Positions 16,199-23,667 of a stretch of 51,352 nucleotides of DNA are shown in pieces; position 1 is the first letter of the stretch; every line of letters begins with the position of its first letter. The position numbers and the translations under genes were made by a program. The notes under the pieces are model-generated. The model saw only the letters and a list, made by a program, of their open reading frames with translations, was not told the DNA's origin and made no database searches. Source of the DNA: M55B144 sp964550615 (lineage in GTDB: Bacteria > Bipolaricaulota > Bipolaricaulia > UBA7950 > UBA9294); NCBI GenBank assembly GCA_964550615.1, contig CAZKAB010000010.1, positions 1 through 51,352 on the forward strand. Direction: 5' to 3'.

Positions 16199-16657
16199 TC
16201 ATGAGCAATAGCGCCCATCCGGCAATGCTTCATCATGCGCCGATGCGAACTCGCCCGGCGTAAGTACGCGCGGCGAGCAGCTTTGATCGCGGGTAGCCAG
16301 GAGATCGTCATCGCTTGTGACAAGCGTTGCATGCGCCACATGTGCCAGTGCGGCAAACTTGCGATCTTCCGGATCGGCGATATGGTCGAAGCGTGAGGTT
16401 TCCACCAATCCATCGAATCTGTCCTCCTCACGAAACAGTCCTACAAAGAAGGACCACGATAGCGGCGGTATCTTGTCGATGATCATCTTCGTCTCACAAC
16501 GTGTTGCCGTGTCCCACACGAGTCGCAAGCGTCCGCCTCGGATCGCTTCGATGATCCTCGCAGAATGCGAGACGGGATTGAATCCTGCAGCGACAAAAAC
16601 GTTCGTGTCCAAGACAACAGATCCCGCTCGATTTGGATTCTGCGTCTTCGCCTTCAT
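16199..16657 (-). CDS. PIN domain protein (COG1569-like), no antitoxin partner
   Basis: A 152-residue PIN-fold nuclease-like protein. The acidic active site is visible: Asp in VVLDTNVFVAAGF near the start, Glu in RCETKMII in the middle, and Asp in HATLVTSDDDLLA, with ADPEDRKFAALAHVA as the usual helix before it. This matches the putative toxin group COG1569 better than classical VapC. The start ATG 16657 fits the fold; longer readings upstream overlap the divergent nitroreductase promoter. No small antitoxin gene stands on either side, so either the antitoxin is elsewhere or the protein is not part of a toxin-antitoxin pair. The downstream Ntn-hydrolase gene is on the same strand after 62 nt. 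Confidence 0.82.
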   Translation of the reverse strand: MKAKTQNPNRAGSVVLDTNVFVAAGFNPVSHSARIIEAIRGGRLRLVWDTATRCETKMIIDKIPPLSWSFFVGLFREEDRFDGLVETSRFDHIADPEDRKFAALAHVAHATLVTSDDDLLATRDQSCSPRVLTPGEFASAHDEALPDGRYCS

Positions 16658-16799
16658 GATCACGCTCGCGTACACTATTCTCGGGATGTGACAATTATCC
16701 TTCGCGTGAATCGCATTGGCAATGGAATACACTTGCCGGTTTGGACGAGCTTCGCAGTCGAGGGTATTTCCGCAACATGCAAAGCAAGGAGGACAGACG

Positions 16800-17369
16800 A
16801 TGGACACAATCGAGACGATTGCAGCACGAAGAAGCATCCGTAGGTTCAAGAGCGCACCTGTTCCCGCCGATGCACTGGAGCGTATCTTAAAGGCGGCATC
16901 GCAGGCCCCATCGGGCCATAACCGTCAGCCGTGGCGGTTCACTGTAGTGCAGGGTGATAGGCACGTCCAGATGGTCGACATCTTCCGCTCTGCTCTCTCT
17001 GCGCGCAAGGCGGAGGGACAAAGCATCGGCTCGGCCGCCGCAACGGTGGAAGCGATGGCGCAAGCGTCGGTAACGGTGTTCGTTCATAACCCCGAAGGGA
17101 TCCACCCTTGGATCCCCCGCTCCGAGAACTGGCAGGAACTTGTCGACGTCCAGTCGACCGGCGCGGCAATCGAGAATATGCTCCTCGCCGCCAATGACAT
17201 GGGCATCGGCTCACTGTGGATCGCCGATGTATGGGAAGCCTACGGGGAGTTGAATGCGTGGCTCAACGAGAAGGGCCTGATGGTTGCTGCCGTCTCGTTC
17301 GGCTATCCGGATGAGAACCCATCCGCCCGTCCGCGAAAACCGCTCGACCAGATTCGAAGGTATCTGTAG
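16800..17369 (+). CDS. Nitroreductase family protein
   Basis: A 189-residue FMN-dependent oxidoreductase. The N-terminal ETIAARRSIRRFKSAPVP holds the Arg-Arg-Ser-x-Arg FMN phosphate motif, QAPSGHNRQPWRFTVV is the flavin-binding loop, and AAIENMLLAANDMGIGSLWI is the conserved second helix. Such enzymes reduce nitro-groups, quinones or flavins with NAD(P)H. The start ATG 16800 has AAGGAGG at 6 nt. A moderate promoter (TTGGAC 16741, 18 nt, TATTTC 16765) precedes it and is divergent from the PIN gene. The real substrate is not known from sequence. Confidence 0.93.
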   Translation: MDTIETIAARRSIRRFKSAPVPADALERILKAASQAPSGHNRQPWRFTVVQGDRHVQMVDIFRSALSARKAEGQSIGSAAATVEAMAQASVTVFVHNPEGIHPWIPRSENWQELVDVQSTGAAIENMLLAANDMGIGSLWIADVWEAYGELNAWLNEKGLMVAAVSFGYPDENPSARPRKPLDQIRRYL

Positions 17370-17520
17370 CCGCCGCCAATTGCGGACGGCAATACGCACT
17401 GCTTGTAGAGCCCGCCCCCAAGGCGAGCCTTGCACCGATCAGATTGTCAAAGGATACTGTTGGTGTTTACGATGGCTTGATAGTCATCCGGAGGTAGTTG
17501 CAGCAAGATTTATCATCTTT

Positions 17521-17549
17521 TTGTCTTGGTATTCGCTTTATGATACGAT
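17521..17549 (+). promoter_or_regulatory. Promoter of the PC4-like gene
   Basis: TTGTCT (17521-17526), 17-nt AT-rich spacer, TACGAT (17544-17549); predicted transcript start near 17556, then AAGGAG at 17575-17580 before the ATG at 17586. The 150 nt before it, after the nitroreductase gene, show nothing else. Confidence 0.55.
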
Positions 17550-17585
17550 GATAAGAACAAACTATCGACACGATAAGGAGTTACG

Positions 17586-17849
17586 ATGACAGAAGAAACA
17601 CAGGCAAGCGAAGAACGTTTGGTGAGCACAATTGACAAAGGTATGGGAAACCGCATCCATATCCGCCTTTCCCGCTTCCGCGACCGCGACTACCTCGACA
17701 TCCGCAACTTCTACGAAACGGAAGATGGTGAGTGGAAGCCAACACGGAAGGGAATCGCAGTTCCGGTGGAGCTGTATAAGGAGCTAATGGCGGCCTTGAA
17801 AGAGGCTGAGCCGTTGATCAAGGAGTCGCCCGCTCCCGCACAGGAGTGA
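17586..17849 (+). CDS. PC4/YdbC-like single-stranded nucleic-acid binding protein
   Basis: An 87-residue protein with the transcriptional coactivator p15 (PC4/Sub1) fold: HIRLSRFRDRDYLDIRNFYET, then DGEWKPTRKGIAVPVELYKELMAAL, which are the two beta hairpins and the closing helix that dimerise and clamp single-stranded DNA or RNA. The N- and C-terminal tails are acidic/Pro-rich and disordered. Bacterial members (YdbC) bind ssDNA and RNA and are thought to act in transcription or repair. It has its own promoter and an AAGGAG site 5 nt before the ATG. It stands between the nitroreductase and the tRNA-Glu gene. Confidence 0.9.
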   Translation: MTEETQASEERLVSTIDKGMGNRIHIRLSRFRDRDYLDIRNFYETEDGEWKPTRKGIAVPVELYKELMAALKEAEPLIKESPAPAQE

Positions 17850-17869
17850 ACAGAGCAACCGCGCGCTAC

Positions 17870-17898
17870 TTGATGGATGGGCCGCCATACGTCATAAT
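17870..17898 (+). promoter_or_regulatory. Promoter of tRNA-Glu
   Basis: TTGATG (17870-17875), 17 nt, CATAAT (17893-17898). The predicted start near 17905 lies 6 nt before the mature tRNA 5' end. Confidence 0.6.
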
Positions 17899-17910
17899 CA
17901 GTCGATGATC

Positions 17911-17986
17911 GGTCCCGTCGTCTAGTGGCCTAGGATATCGGGCTCTCATCCCGGCGACAGGGGTTCGAATCCCCTCGGGACCGCCA
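17911..17986 (+). tRNA. tRNA-Glu (CTC anticodon)
   Basis: A 76-nt cloverleaf with the CCA end encoded. The acceptor stem GGTCCCG (17911-17917) pairs with CGGGACC (17976-17982), the discriminator is G and CCA follows. The anticodon arm 17938-17954 has a 7-nt loop with CTC at 17945-17947 (last pair U-G). The T arm contains GGTTCGAATCC. Identity follows the anticodon and the close resemblance to E. coli tRNA-Glu, including the TCGTCTAG start of the D arm. A promoter stands just upstream. It is the only tRNA gene seen in the window. Confidence 0.97.
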
Positions 17987-18012
17987 GGATGCAGGCGTCG
18001 TTGACTGTCGTG

Positions 18013-18041
18013 TTGACAGGAAGGATGCGTATTCGTAATAT
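18013..18041 (+). promoter_or_regulatory. Promoter of the rpsI-rpmE-yqhQ operon
   Basis: TTGACA (18013-18018, full consensus), 17 nt, TAATAT (18036-18041). Predicted start near 18048, with AGGAGGTG at 18069 in the leader. A TTGACT at 18001 is 12 nt earlier and has no matching -10. Confidence 0.65.
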
Positions 18042-18085
18042 TTCGTGCATTCGTGTGAGTAAGGAGCAGGAGGTGTATTTCCTTC

Positions 18086-18523
18086 GTGGAAGCTGGAGCA
18101 AGACGATTACCTAAGCGTGTTGGAAACGCGATTCATGCTATTGGCAGAAGAAAGCGGTCCACCGCACGCGTCTATCTGTCCGAAGGCGCGGGGATTATGC
18201 AGATCAATGGGCGGCCGGCCGAGGACTACTTCTCTTCATTCTTGAACGCATCCGAGCATCTTGAGAAGACTCTTAAGCAGCCTTTCTATACGACCGGGAC
18301 CGTGGGAAAATTCAATGTGAAGGCGCGTGTAGCCGGCGGAGGTTTCACCGGCCAGCTGGAGGCGGTCCGCCTCGGCATCGCGCGCGCGCTGGTAGGCGTC
18401 ACCGAAGAGTACAAGCTCCCTCTCAAGAAGGCCGGCCTTCTGACTCGCGATTCACGTGAGGTGGAGCGGAAAAAGTACGGCCGACGCAAGGCACGCAAGA
18501 GCGAGCAATACTCCAAGCGTTAG
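18086..18523 (+). CDS. rpsI: 30S ribosomal protein S9
   Basis: A small-subunit ribosomal protein reaching its C-terminal tail into the P-site. The conserved body starts at AIGRRKRSTARVYL, continues with IMQINGRPAEDYF and GGGFTGQLEAVRLGIARAL, and ends in the basic YGRRKARKSEQYSKR tail that contacts tRNA. The GTG at 18086 is the predicted start, giving 145 residues against about 130 usual; the extra N-terminal residues (EAGARRLPKRVGN) are not conserved. AGGAGGTG lies 11 nt upstream. rplM (L13), the usual upstream partner, is absent; a tRNA gene is there instead. rpmE follows after 13 nt. Confidence 0.97.
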   Translation: MEAGARRLPKRVGNAIHAIGRRKRSTARVYLSEGAGIMQINGRPAEDYFSSFLNASEHLEKTLKQPFYTTGTVGKFNVKARVAGGGFTGQLEAVRLGIARALVGVTEEYKLPLKKAGLLTRDSREVERKKYGRRKARKSEQYSKR

Positions 18524-18536
18524 ACAGGAGAGTTTC

Positions 18537-18743
18537 GTGAAAAAGGACATCCATCCGAAGATGAAGAAAGCCGTAATTAAGTGCGGCTGTGGAGCGGAAT
18601 TCGAGACGCTCTCGACGGTGGAAGACATGCACGTCGACATCTGCTCGAAGTGCCATCCATTCTTCACCGGTGAAGAGCGCCTCCTTGACACAGAAGGGCG
18701 TGTGGAGAGATTCCAGCGCAAGTACAGGAACAAAGAAGACTAG
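18537..18743 (+). CDS. rpmE: 50S ribosomal protein L31 (zinc-binding type)
   Basis: A 68-residue L31 of the cysteine-containing, zinc-binding class: KCGCGAEFET supplies one pair and DICSKCHPFFTGEERLLDTEGRVERF the second pair plus the family signature. L31 bridges the two ribosomal subunits at the head. The start is GTG 18537 behind ACAGGAG. It lies between rpsI and yqhQ (2 nt before the latter), and rpmE-yqhQ is a neighbour pair also seen in Firmicutes, where prfA usually follows; here prfA does not. Confidence 0.97.
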   Translation: MKKDIHPKMKKAVIKCGCGAEFETLSTVEDMHVDICSKCHPFFTGEERLLDTEGRVERFQRKYRNKED

Positions 18744-18745
18744 GT

Positions 18746-19663
18746 ATGCCGCCGGTAGGTGGACAGGCACTCATCGAAGGCGTAATGATGCAGAACGGCG
18801 ATCGCGTTGCGGTCGCCGTTCGTCGTACTTCCGACAAGCAGGTAATCGTGCGCCGCCTCCCTGTGCGCAAGCACTTTCGACGTTTCCAAGATATCCCGTT
18901 CCTCCGAGGCCTGTTCCGCTTGTACGACATGCTCTCCCTTGGGATACGTGCATTGAACATGTCGGCGCGGATCGCGTTCCCCGAGCAGGAAGAAGAATTG
19001 ACCAAGGGCTGGGGGCTTGTCACATTCGCTGTCGCGATCGTAATCGCAGTGGGCGCGTTCGTCGTACTGCCTCTCTATATTGTCAACAGCGTTCCAACGC
19101 TTCGCGCCGGAAACTCGATCCTGTTCAATCTCGTGGAAGGATGTATCCGCATCGCCTTCTTCCTCGTGTATCTATTCGCCATTTCACTCATGCAGGATAT
19201 ACACCGCGTTTTCCAGTATCACGGCGCGGAGCACAAGACTGTCTACACGTATGAGGCAGGAGAAAAGTTGACAGTGGAAAATGCGCGCAAGTACTCCACC
19301 CTGCATCCGCGCTGCGGTACCGCTTTTTTGATGATCGTACTTGTCATCTCAATCCTCGTTTTCTCGCTGGCAGGAAACCCTGCCTTGTGGATCAAGCTAC
19401 TCTCGCGCCTCTTGCTGTTGCCGGTGGTGGCCGGCGTTTCCTATGAGGCGCTCCAGTTCAGCGGAAAGAATCATAAGCGCTTGTGGGTGAGAGTTCTTAC
19501 ACAACCCGGATTGTGGCTGCAGCGATTGACCACAGCTGAGCCAACGGATGACATGATCGAAGTGGCGATTGCATCGCTCAAGAACGTGACAGAACCTCTT
19601 AGTGCACCTGAACCTACAGCTGCGCCGATGCAACCCGACGGTGGCGCAGTGGCGGGCCAATAG
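18746..19663 (+). CDS. yqhQ: DUF1385 membrane protein YqhQ
   Basis: A 305-residue membrane protein of the DUF1385/YqhQ family. The hallmarks are VGGQALIEGVMMQN at the N-terminus, IPFLRGLFRLYDML, then QYHGAEHKTVYTYEAGEKLT and STLHPRCGTAFLM between hydrophobic segments (about residues 85-110, 120-150, 190-215, 215-240). The end is a Pro/Ala/Thr-rich tail without conservation. The function is not established; it is reported as a metal-related or membrane-stress protein only in scattered work, so no specific role is claimed. The ATG stands 2 nt after the rpmE stop, so translation is coupled, and the gene ends 7 nt before the converging PHP gene. Confidence 0.95.
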   Translation: MPPVGGQALIEGVMMQNGDRVAVAVRRTSDKQVIVRRLPVRKHFRRFQDIPFLRGLFRLYDMLSLGIRALNMSARIAFPEQEEELTKGWGLVTFAVAIVIAVGAFVVLPLYIVNSVPTLRAGNSILFNLVEGCIRIAFFLVYLFAISLMQDIHRVFQYHGAEHKTVYTYEAGEKLTVENARKYSTLHPRCGTAFLMIVLVISILVFSLAGNPALWIKLLSRLLLLPVVAGVSYEALQFSGKNHKRLWVRVLTQPGLWLQRLTTAEPTDDMIEVAIASLKNVTEPLSAPEPTAAPMQPDGGAVAGQ

Positions 19664-19670
19664 AAGTATC

Positions 19671-20534
19671 CTACGCGCACGTAGGTTGAGACAGACCGCA
19701 ACGCCGCTTGATCTCCTCAACATATTTGTAGGGCAGTCTCACTTTTCCCAGCGCCTCTTTCACCGATGCGGGACCGTGGTCGTCCGATCCACCAGTGAGG
19801 AGAAATCCATTCTCTTCCGCAAGGGATCGCAGCACATCGGGGTGGATGTGCAGCCGTGCATCATCAGCAACGTAGGGATAGAAAGCCTCAATGCCGTCAA
19901 CGTCGGCTTCGCGAAGCACCCCAAGGAAGGCGGGCCAATCGCTGACGGGGAGGAAGCACGGATGGGGAACCGCAGCAACCCCACCGGCAGCGTGGATCGC
20001 GTCCGTCGCTTGTCTAAATCCCGGCCGCTCCAATGGTACGTAGCACGTTCCTCCGCTTCCGATCAGCCGATCAAATGCGTCGCGCATGGTCTCCGCCGCC
20101 CCTTTCTCTACCAGTACCTGTGCAAGGTGAGGACGGCCGATGCTTACGTGTGCGAGCGCCTTTACCTCGGCGAGGGATATGTCGATTCCAAGGAAGTTGC
20201 GACATTCTGACACCATCTGTGCCATTCGTTCCTCGCGCGCCCGGCGCATGAACACGAACAACTCCAGCATCGAAGCGAAGAATGGATCTACGAAGTAGCC
20301 AAGGAGCTCACCAAGCATCCCATCGAACTCAACCTTCAGCTCAACTCCAGTGATCACTTCGATCCCGGCGATTTCGGTAACGCGGGTGCGTAGGTCCTGG
20401 GAGATCGTGTCATGATCAGTTATCGCGATGGTGGATAGTCCACACGCCTTCGCGCGCTGCACAAGGCCGGCGATTTCCTGCGTCCCGTCCGATGCAACTG
20501 TGTGTAGATGCAGATCCGCGTAGCCGTTTGTCAC
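19671..20534 (-). CDS. PHP domain phosphoesterase (RNase AM/TrpH-like)
   Basis: A 287-residue metal-dependent phosphoesterase. The PHP motifs are DLHLHTVASDGTQ (metal HxH and the S-D-G turn), ITDHDTIS, GVELKVEF, then VPHPCFLP and GGSDDHGP at the C-terminal end. This order, and the insert between motifs, match YciV/RNase AM, which trims 5' ends of RNA and hydrolyses 3',5'-bisphosphonucleotides. Other COG0613 members have unknown substrates, so the symbol rnm is not assigned with certainty. The ATG at 20534 overlaps the stop of wecB by 4 nt (ATGA), so both are in one transcription unit. Confidence 0.92.
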   Translation of the reverse strand: MTNGYADLHLHTVASDGTQEIAGLVQRAKACGLSTIAITDHDTISQDLRTRVTEIAGIEVITGVELKVEFDGMLGELLGYFVDPFFASMLELFVFMRRAREERMAQMVSECRNFLGIDISLAEVKALAHVSIGRPHLAQVLVEKGAAETMRDAFDRLIGSGGTCYVPLERPGFRQATDAIHAAGGVAAVPHPCFLPVSDWPAFLGVLREADVDGIEAFYPYVADDARLHIHPDVLRSLAEENGFLLTGGSDDHGPASVKEALGKVRLPYKYVEEIKRRCGLSQPTCA

Positions 20535-21631
20535 AAGAATCTCTCCTTTATCACGTCCATGATCCGCACGGCAGCGGTACCATCGCCGTACGGGCTTTCG
20601 GCGCTCTTCATCTTGCAGTACACCGTCCGGTCGCGCAACACAAGCTCGGCAGTGGCGACGATCTCATTGACATCTGTGCCGACAAGTCGCGCCGCCCCTG
20701 TTTCCACACCTTCCATTCGTTCGGTCTTTTCGCGCAACACGAGGAGAGGGACATGTAGAGCGGCAGCGGCCTCTTGTACTCCGCCGGAGTCGGTAAGAAT
20801 CAGTCGCGCTTCTGCCATCAGGTGTACGAACGATACGTAGTCCACGGGATCGAGAAGCACAATACGATGATGTCCTGCGAGAGCGCTATGGACAGGCTCT
20901 CTCACATGTGGATTCGGATGAACAGGCAAGACAATTGTCACGTCTTCGTTTCTGTCAGCGATGCGGGTCAGCGCTGTGCACACACGCCTCAAAGCATCTC
21001 CGAAGTTCTCCCGCCGATGCGTGGTGGCAAGCACAATGTACCCCGGGTAATCGAATGTCTGTTGAGGACTCAGCGTTTCCCTTGCCAGATAGAGAGCGTC
21101 GATCTCAGTGTTGCCGGTGACAAAGATGTCCGTCTCGTCCATTCCCTCAGCAAGAAGATTAGCACGCGCTCTCTCAGTTGGAGCGAAATGCAGATCACAA
21201 AGCTGATCGACAAGGCGACGATTCATCTCCTCGGGGAAGGGCATATACTTGTCATTAGTGCGCAGGCCCGCCTCGACGTGGGCAATGGGAACGCGAGCGT
21301 AGAATGCAGCCAAGGCAGCGACAAACGCTGTGTGTGTGTCCCCTTGTACGATTACTAGTTCCGGATGAACCGCATTCATCACAGGTTCGATACGCGCAAC
21401 CGTCGCCTGCGTGATGTGAAACAGGTTCTGATCCTGGATCATGATATCAAGATCGTAATCGGGAACAATCGAAAGCGCGTTCAGGGTCTGATCCAGCAAA
21501 TCACGGTGCTGAGAGGTCACGCATATTGTGGTCTCGATCTCCGGGATGCGCATTAGTCCCACAATCACCGGATAGAGCTTGATTGCCTCTGGTCGCGTGC
21601 CGAACACGATGAGGACTCTCAGTCTCTGCAA
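20531..21631 (-). CDS. wecB: UDP-N-acetylglucosamine 2-epimerase (non-hydrolysing)
   Basis: A 366-residue enzyme that interconverts UDP-GlcNAc and UDP-ManNAc for surface polysaccharide synthesis. Seen: FGTRPEAIKLYPVI at the N-terminus, VQGDTHTAFVAALAAFY, HVEAGLRT, PFPEEMNRRLVDQL, TTHRRENFGDALRRV, HPNPHVREP and LTDSGGVQEAA, the complete set of WecB/MnaA signatures including Asp, Glu and His of the active site. The start is TTG 21631, because GGAGGGGTGA stands 8 nt upstream. It is followed by the PHP gene with a 4-nt overlap. No other sugar-nucleotide gene is in the immediate neighbourhood. Confidence 0.95.
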   Translation of the reverse strand: MQRLRVLIVFGTRPEAIKLYPVIVGLMRIPEIETTICVTSQHRDLLDQTLNALSIVPDYDLDIMIQDQNLFHITQATVARIEPVMNAVHPELVIVQGDTHTAFVAALAAFYARVPIAHVEAGLRTNDKYMPFPEEMNRRLVDQLCDLHFAPTERARANLLAEGMDETDIFVTGNTEIDALYLARETLSPQQTFDYPGYIVLATTHRRENFGDALRRVCTALTRIADRNEDVTIVLPVHPNPHVREPVHSALAGHHRIVLLDPVDYVSFVHLMAEARLILTDSGGVQEAAAALHVPLLVLREKTERMEGVETGAARLVGTDVNEIVATAELVLRDRTVYCKMKSAESPYGDGTAAVRIMDVIKERFL

Positions 21632-21684
21632 CGGCGGTCACCCCTCCGACAGCGCTCATCTCCATCGCGCCTCACCGCACGCAA

Positions 21685-21696
21685 GCCCGTACGGGC
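21685..21696. repeat. Perfect 12-nt palindrome upstream of wecB
   Basis: GCCCGTACGGGC is an exact inverted repeat in the 94 nt between nusB (stop) and wecB (start). It could be an operator or a tiny hairpin ending the efp-nusB transcript. There is no T run, so a terminator is not claimed. Confidence 0.35.
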
Positions 21697-21725
21697 CATA
21701 GGGAGTACCTGAGTGCTACCGCACA

Positions 21726-22145
21726 TCAGCCGGGGCGGGGCGGCGACTCCATCGCTCTAGTGGAAGAAGACTTCCACACCCTGTCAAGGATGCCGTTGAT
21801 GAATACCTGCGCATGTTCCGTGCCATATTTCTTGGAAAGCTCCACTGCCTCGTCCATTGCCACTTCCGCCGGTATGTCAGGTTCATGCAAAAGCTCAAAG
21901 AGTCCCAATCGGAGTATGTTGCGGTCGATTACCGCCAGGCGCTCAACCCGCCATCCCACAGCGTGTTCACTTATCAACGCGTCGACTTCAGCAAGGTGAT
22001 CGACGATCCCTTGGAACGTCTGTTCTATATACAGGCGTTGTTCGCCCGGCTCGATATCGGCAAGAGATTCTTCCAGCGACGCATCGACGAATTCTCTTTG
22101 GTATAGAAGACGCAACACGAATTCTCGCGCCTTGCGTCGTTGCAT
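21726..22145 (-). CDS. nusB: Transcription antitermination factor NusB
   Basis: A 139-residue all-helical protein that with NusE binds boxA RNA to promote rRNA antitermination. The signatures are RRKAREFVLRLLYQREF at the start, VDHLAEVDALISEHAVGW, VERLAVIDRNILRLGLFEL, and DIPAEVAMDEAVELSKKYG, then FINGILDRV at the end. The ATG at 22145 overlaps the stop of the DUF2273 gene (TGATG), so translation is coupled; a GTG one codon earlier is less likely. It is the last gene of the efp-asp23-asp23-amaP-DUF2273-nusB unit. Confidence 0.95.
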   Translation of the reverse strand: MQRRKAREFVLRLLYQREFVDASLEESLADIEPGEQRLYIEQTFQGIVDHLAEVDALISEHAVGWRVERLAVIDRNILRLGLFELLHEPDIPAEVAMDEAVELSKKYGTEHAQVFINGILDRVWKSSSTRAMESPPRPG

Positions 22146-22342
22146 CACGGATGGAATAGCCGCGAGTACAACCTACGTAGACGTGCGTGCAGATCATTGC
22201 GCGACTCAAGGTACAGGCCGACGAGATATCCCCCCACAGCAAAAGCAATGAGGATCAGGGCAACACGCCATCCGGCAAGCACGAGAAGGAGACCGGCCAG
22301 CAGGCCAGCGATCACGCCGATCAGCTTGGGACTAATCTGCAT
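22145..22342 (-). CDS. DUF2273 small membrane protein
   Basis: A 65-residue protein with two adjacent hydrophobic helices (IGVIAGLLAGLLLVLAGW and VALILIAFAVGGYLVGLYL) and a basic tail, the layout of DUF2273. Such proteins occur almost only beside Asp23 and AmaP genes, which is the case here. They probably belong to the membrane anchor of the Asp23 complex; the detailed function is unknown. The start ATG 22342 is behind GGGAGAG and lies within the end of amaP (11-nt overlap). A start at 22375 in the same frame would add residues with no family match. Confidence 0.88.
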   Translation of the reverse strand: MQISPKLIGVIAGLLAGLLLVLAGWRVALILIAFAVGGYLVGLYLESRNDLHARLRRLYSRLFHP

Positions 22343-22895
22343 CGCTATCGCTCTCCCCGATGGCGCCCGTCTCATCGTCGTCGCGACCGCTGATACTATT
22401 CACCAACACTGAGACCTCGCGTACCTCCACTCCAGTCCGCTCCATTACGTGACGCGTCAGCGTCTCCTGGATCTTCCGCCCCACTTCGGCCACTTTCTCT
22501 TCGAGCGATAGCGCAGTCGAGATCCTGATAGCGATTCCGTCACCGATGTGCTGGAGTCGTACCTGGAACCGCTCGATCCCGATTTCGTCACGCATGATGC
22601 CGCTGATCAGTTCTCGCAGCGCATAGGGTGAGAGTTCAACCTTTCCCCACTCGCCGTCTTGGGAGAACCTACTCGCCTGCGCGCGCCCGCGATAGAACAG
22701 GAATGCAAAGTAGATGGCAACGCAGAAAAGCAGCCCGCCAAGACAGAACAGAATCGCCTTGCCAAGTGCTGTATCGAAGAACTGCTGCGCGGAAACAAGG
22801 AGGATCGTATCCGTCCCGATGAGGATAGTGACAATTCCCATGCCGGCCGTAAGGAGCCCGAAAAACGCGCTCATGAGAAGAGAGAACAAGCTCAT
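22332..22895 (-). CDS. amaP: Alkaline shock response membrane anchor protein AmaP
   Basis: A 187-residue protein with two transmembrane hairpin segments (about residues 5-30 and 42-68), then a soluble domain with RISTALSLEEKVAEVGRKIQETL and VEVREVSVLVNSIS. This is the AmaP layout, and AmaP anchors Asp23 at the membrane in Staphylococcus. The first codon overlaps the stop of the upstream asp23 gene by 4 nt (ATGA), so synthesis is coupled. The acidic C-terminal tail (DDDETGAIGESDSD) is not conserved. Confidence 0.9.
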   Translation of the reverse strand: MSLFSLLMSAFFGLLTAGMGIVTILIGTDTILLVSAQQFFDTALGKAILFCLGGLLFCVAIYFAFLFYRGRAQASRFSQDGEWGKVELSPYALRELISGIMRDEIGIERFQVRLQHIGDGIAIRISTALSLEEKVAEVGRKIQETLTRHVMERTGVEVREVSVLVNSISGRDDDETGAIGESDSDAD

Positions 22896-23257
22896 TCTTC
22901 CTCCTTCTCCTCGATCCGGGACTGCTGCTCCGCATCCACAAGGCGCTGCACATCCACATCGACCGCGCTCACTCGCAGACCGGTCATGCGCTCAATCTCG
23001 GTCTTCACCCGCGTCTGAACCTGCTTCGCCACTTTGTGAATCGGCGTACCGTAAACAGCCGTGATCCGCACCGTGACCTTTACATTCTCCCCTTCGACTT
23101 CAGTGTCGACGTAGCGCTTCATTCCCTCACCACGGCGGAAGGCGCCGTCACCAGGGCGAAGATTGGCTATTCCGTCTACCTCTGACACTGCAATCCCGGC
23201 GATCGCCGTGACAACATCCTTGGAGATCCCAACACTGCCCTTCTCTCCTTCTACCAT
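22892..23257 (-). CDS. Asp23/Gls24 family envelope stress protein, copy 1
   Basis: A 121-residue Asp23-family protein: GSVGISKDVVTAIAGIAVSEVDGI at the start, then VKVTVRITAVYGTPIHKVAKQVQ and MTGLRVSAVDVDVQ. The family binds AmaP at the membrane and responds to alkaline or envelope stress in Firmicutes. The ATG at 23257 follows GAGGAGGGA. It shares the overall pattern with the next copy upstream but differs in the middle, so the two are old duplicates. It overlaps amaP by 4 nt and belongs to the same operon. Confidence 0.9.
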   Translation of the reverse strand: MVEGEKGSVGISKDVVTAIAGIAVSEVDGIANLRPGDGAFRRGEGMKRYVDTEVEGENVKVTVRITAVYGTPIHKVAKQVQTRVKTEIERMTGLRVSAVDVDVQRLVDAEQQSRIEEKEEE

Positions 23258-23267
23258 CGTTCCCTCC

Positions 23268-23657
23268 TCATTCCTCGTCAGCGTTCATTTCCGAGGTGCG
23301 CGGAGGAACAACCTTCCGCACATACACGTCCACCCCGGTGACGGTGACTCCGGCAAGCCTCTCGATGTCTTTCTGCACATTCGCCTGGATCCCCTGCGCA
23401 ACCTCATGGACTGGGTAACCGTATTCAACGGTGATGCGAAGCTCGACGTGCACCCCTTCTTCCACAAGCTCGGTACGAATTGTCGGCGATGGATCCTCGC
23501 CGCCGAAGAAGCTCTTTATCCCGCCTGAGACGCCTCCGGCGGAGAGTGCCATGCCATCGACCTTCTCTGCTGCAATTCGCGCGATCGATGCAATTACTTC
23601 TTCTGATATCGAGATGCGGCCGTCTTCGTCGACAATCTCCACCTTCTTCTCCGCCAT
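23268..23657 (-). CDS. Asp23/Gls24 family envelope stress protein, copy 2
   Basis: A 129-residue Asp23-family protein: ISISEEVIASIARIAAEKVDG, a Gly/Ser loop, then VHVELRITVEYGYPVHEVAQG and LAGVTVTGVDVYV, ending in a charged tail. It lies 10 nt upstream of copy 1 and is the first Asp23 gene after efp. Two Asp23 paralogues followed by AmaP and DUF2273 is the classical Firmicutes arrangement, placed here in a genome that also encodes outer-membrane LPS transport proteins. Confidence 0.9.
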   Translation of the reverse strand: MAEKKVEIVDEDGRISISEEVIASIARIAAEKVDGMALSAGGVSGGIKSFFGGEDPSPTIRTELVEEGVHVELRITVEYGYPVHEVAQGIQANVQKDIERLAGVTVTGVDVYVRKVVPPRTSEMNADEE

Positions 23658-23667
23658 CGTCCCTCCT

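Noticed and set aside
18001..18006. TTGACT as a second -35 box before rpsI
   Set aside because: No -10-like hexamer lies at 16-18 nt; the TTGACA at 18013 has a good one.
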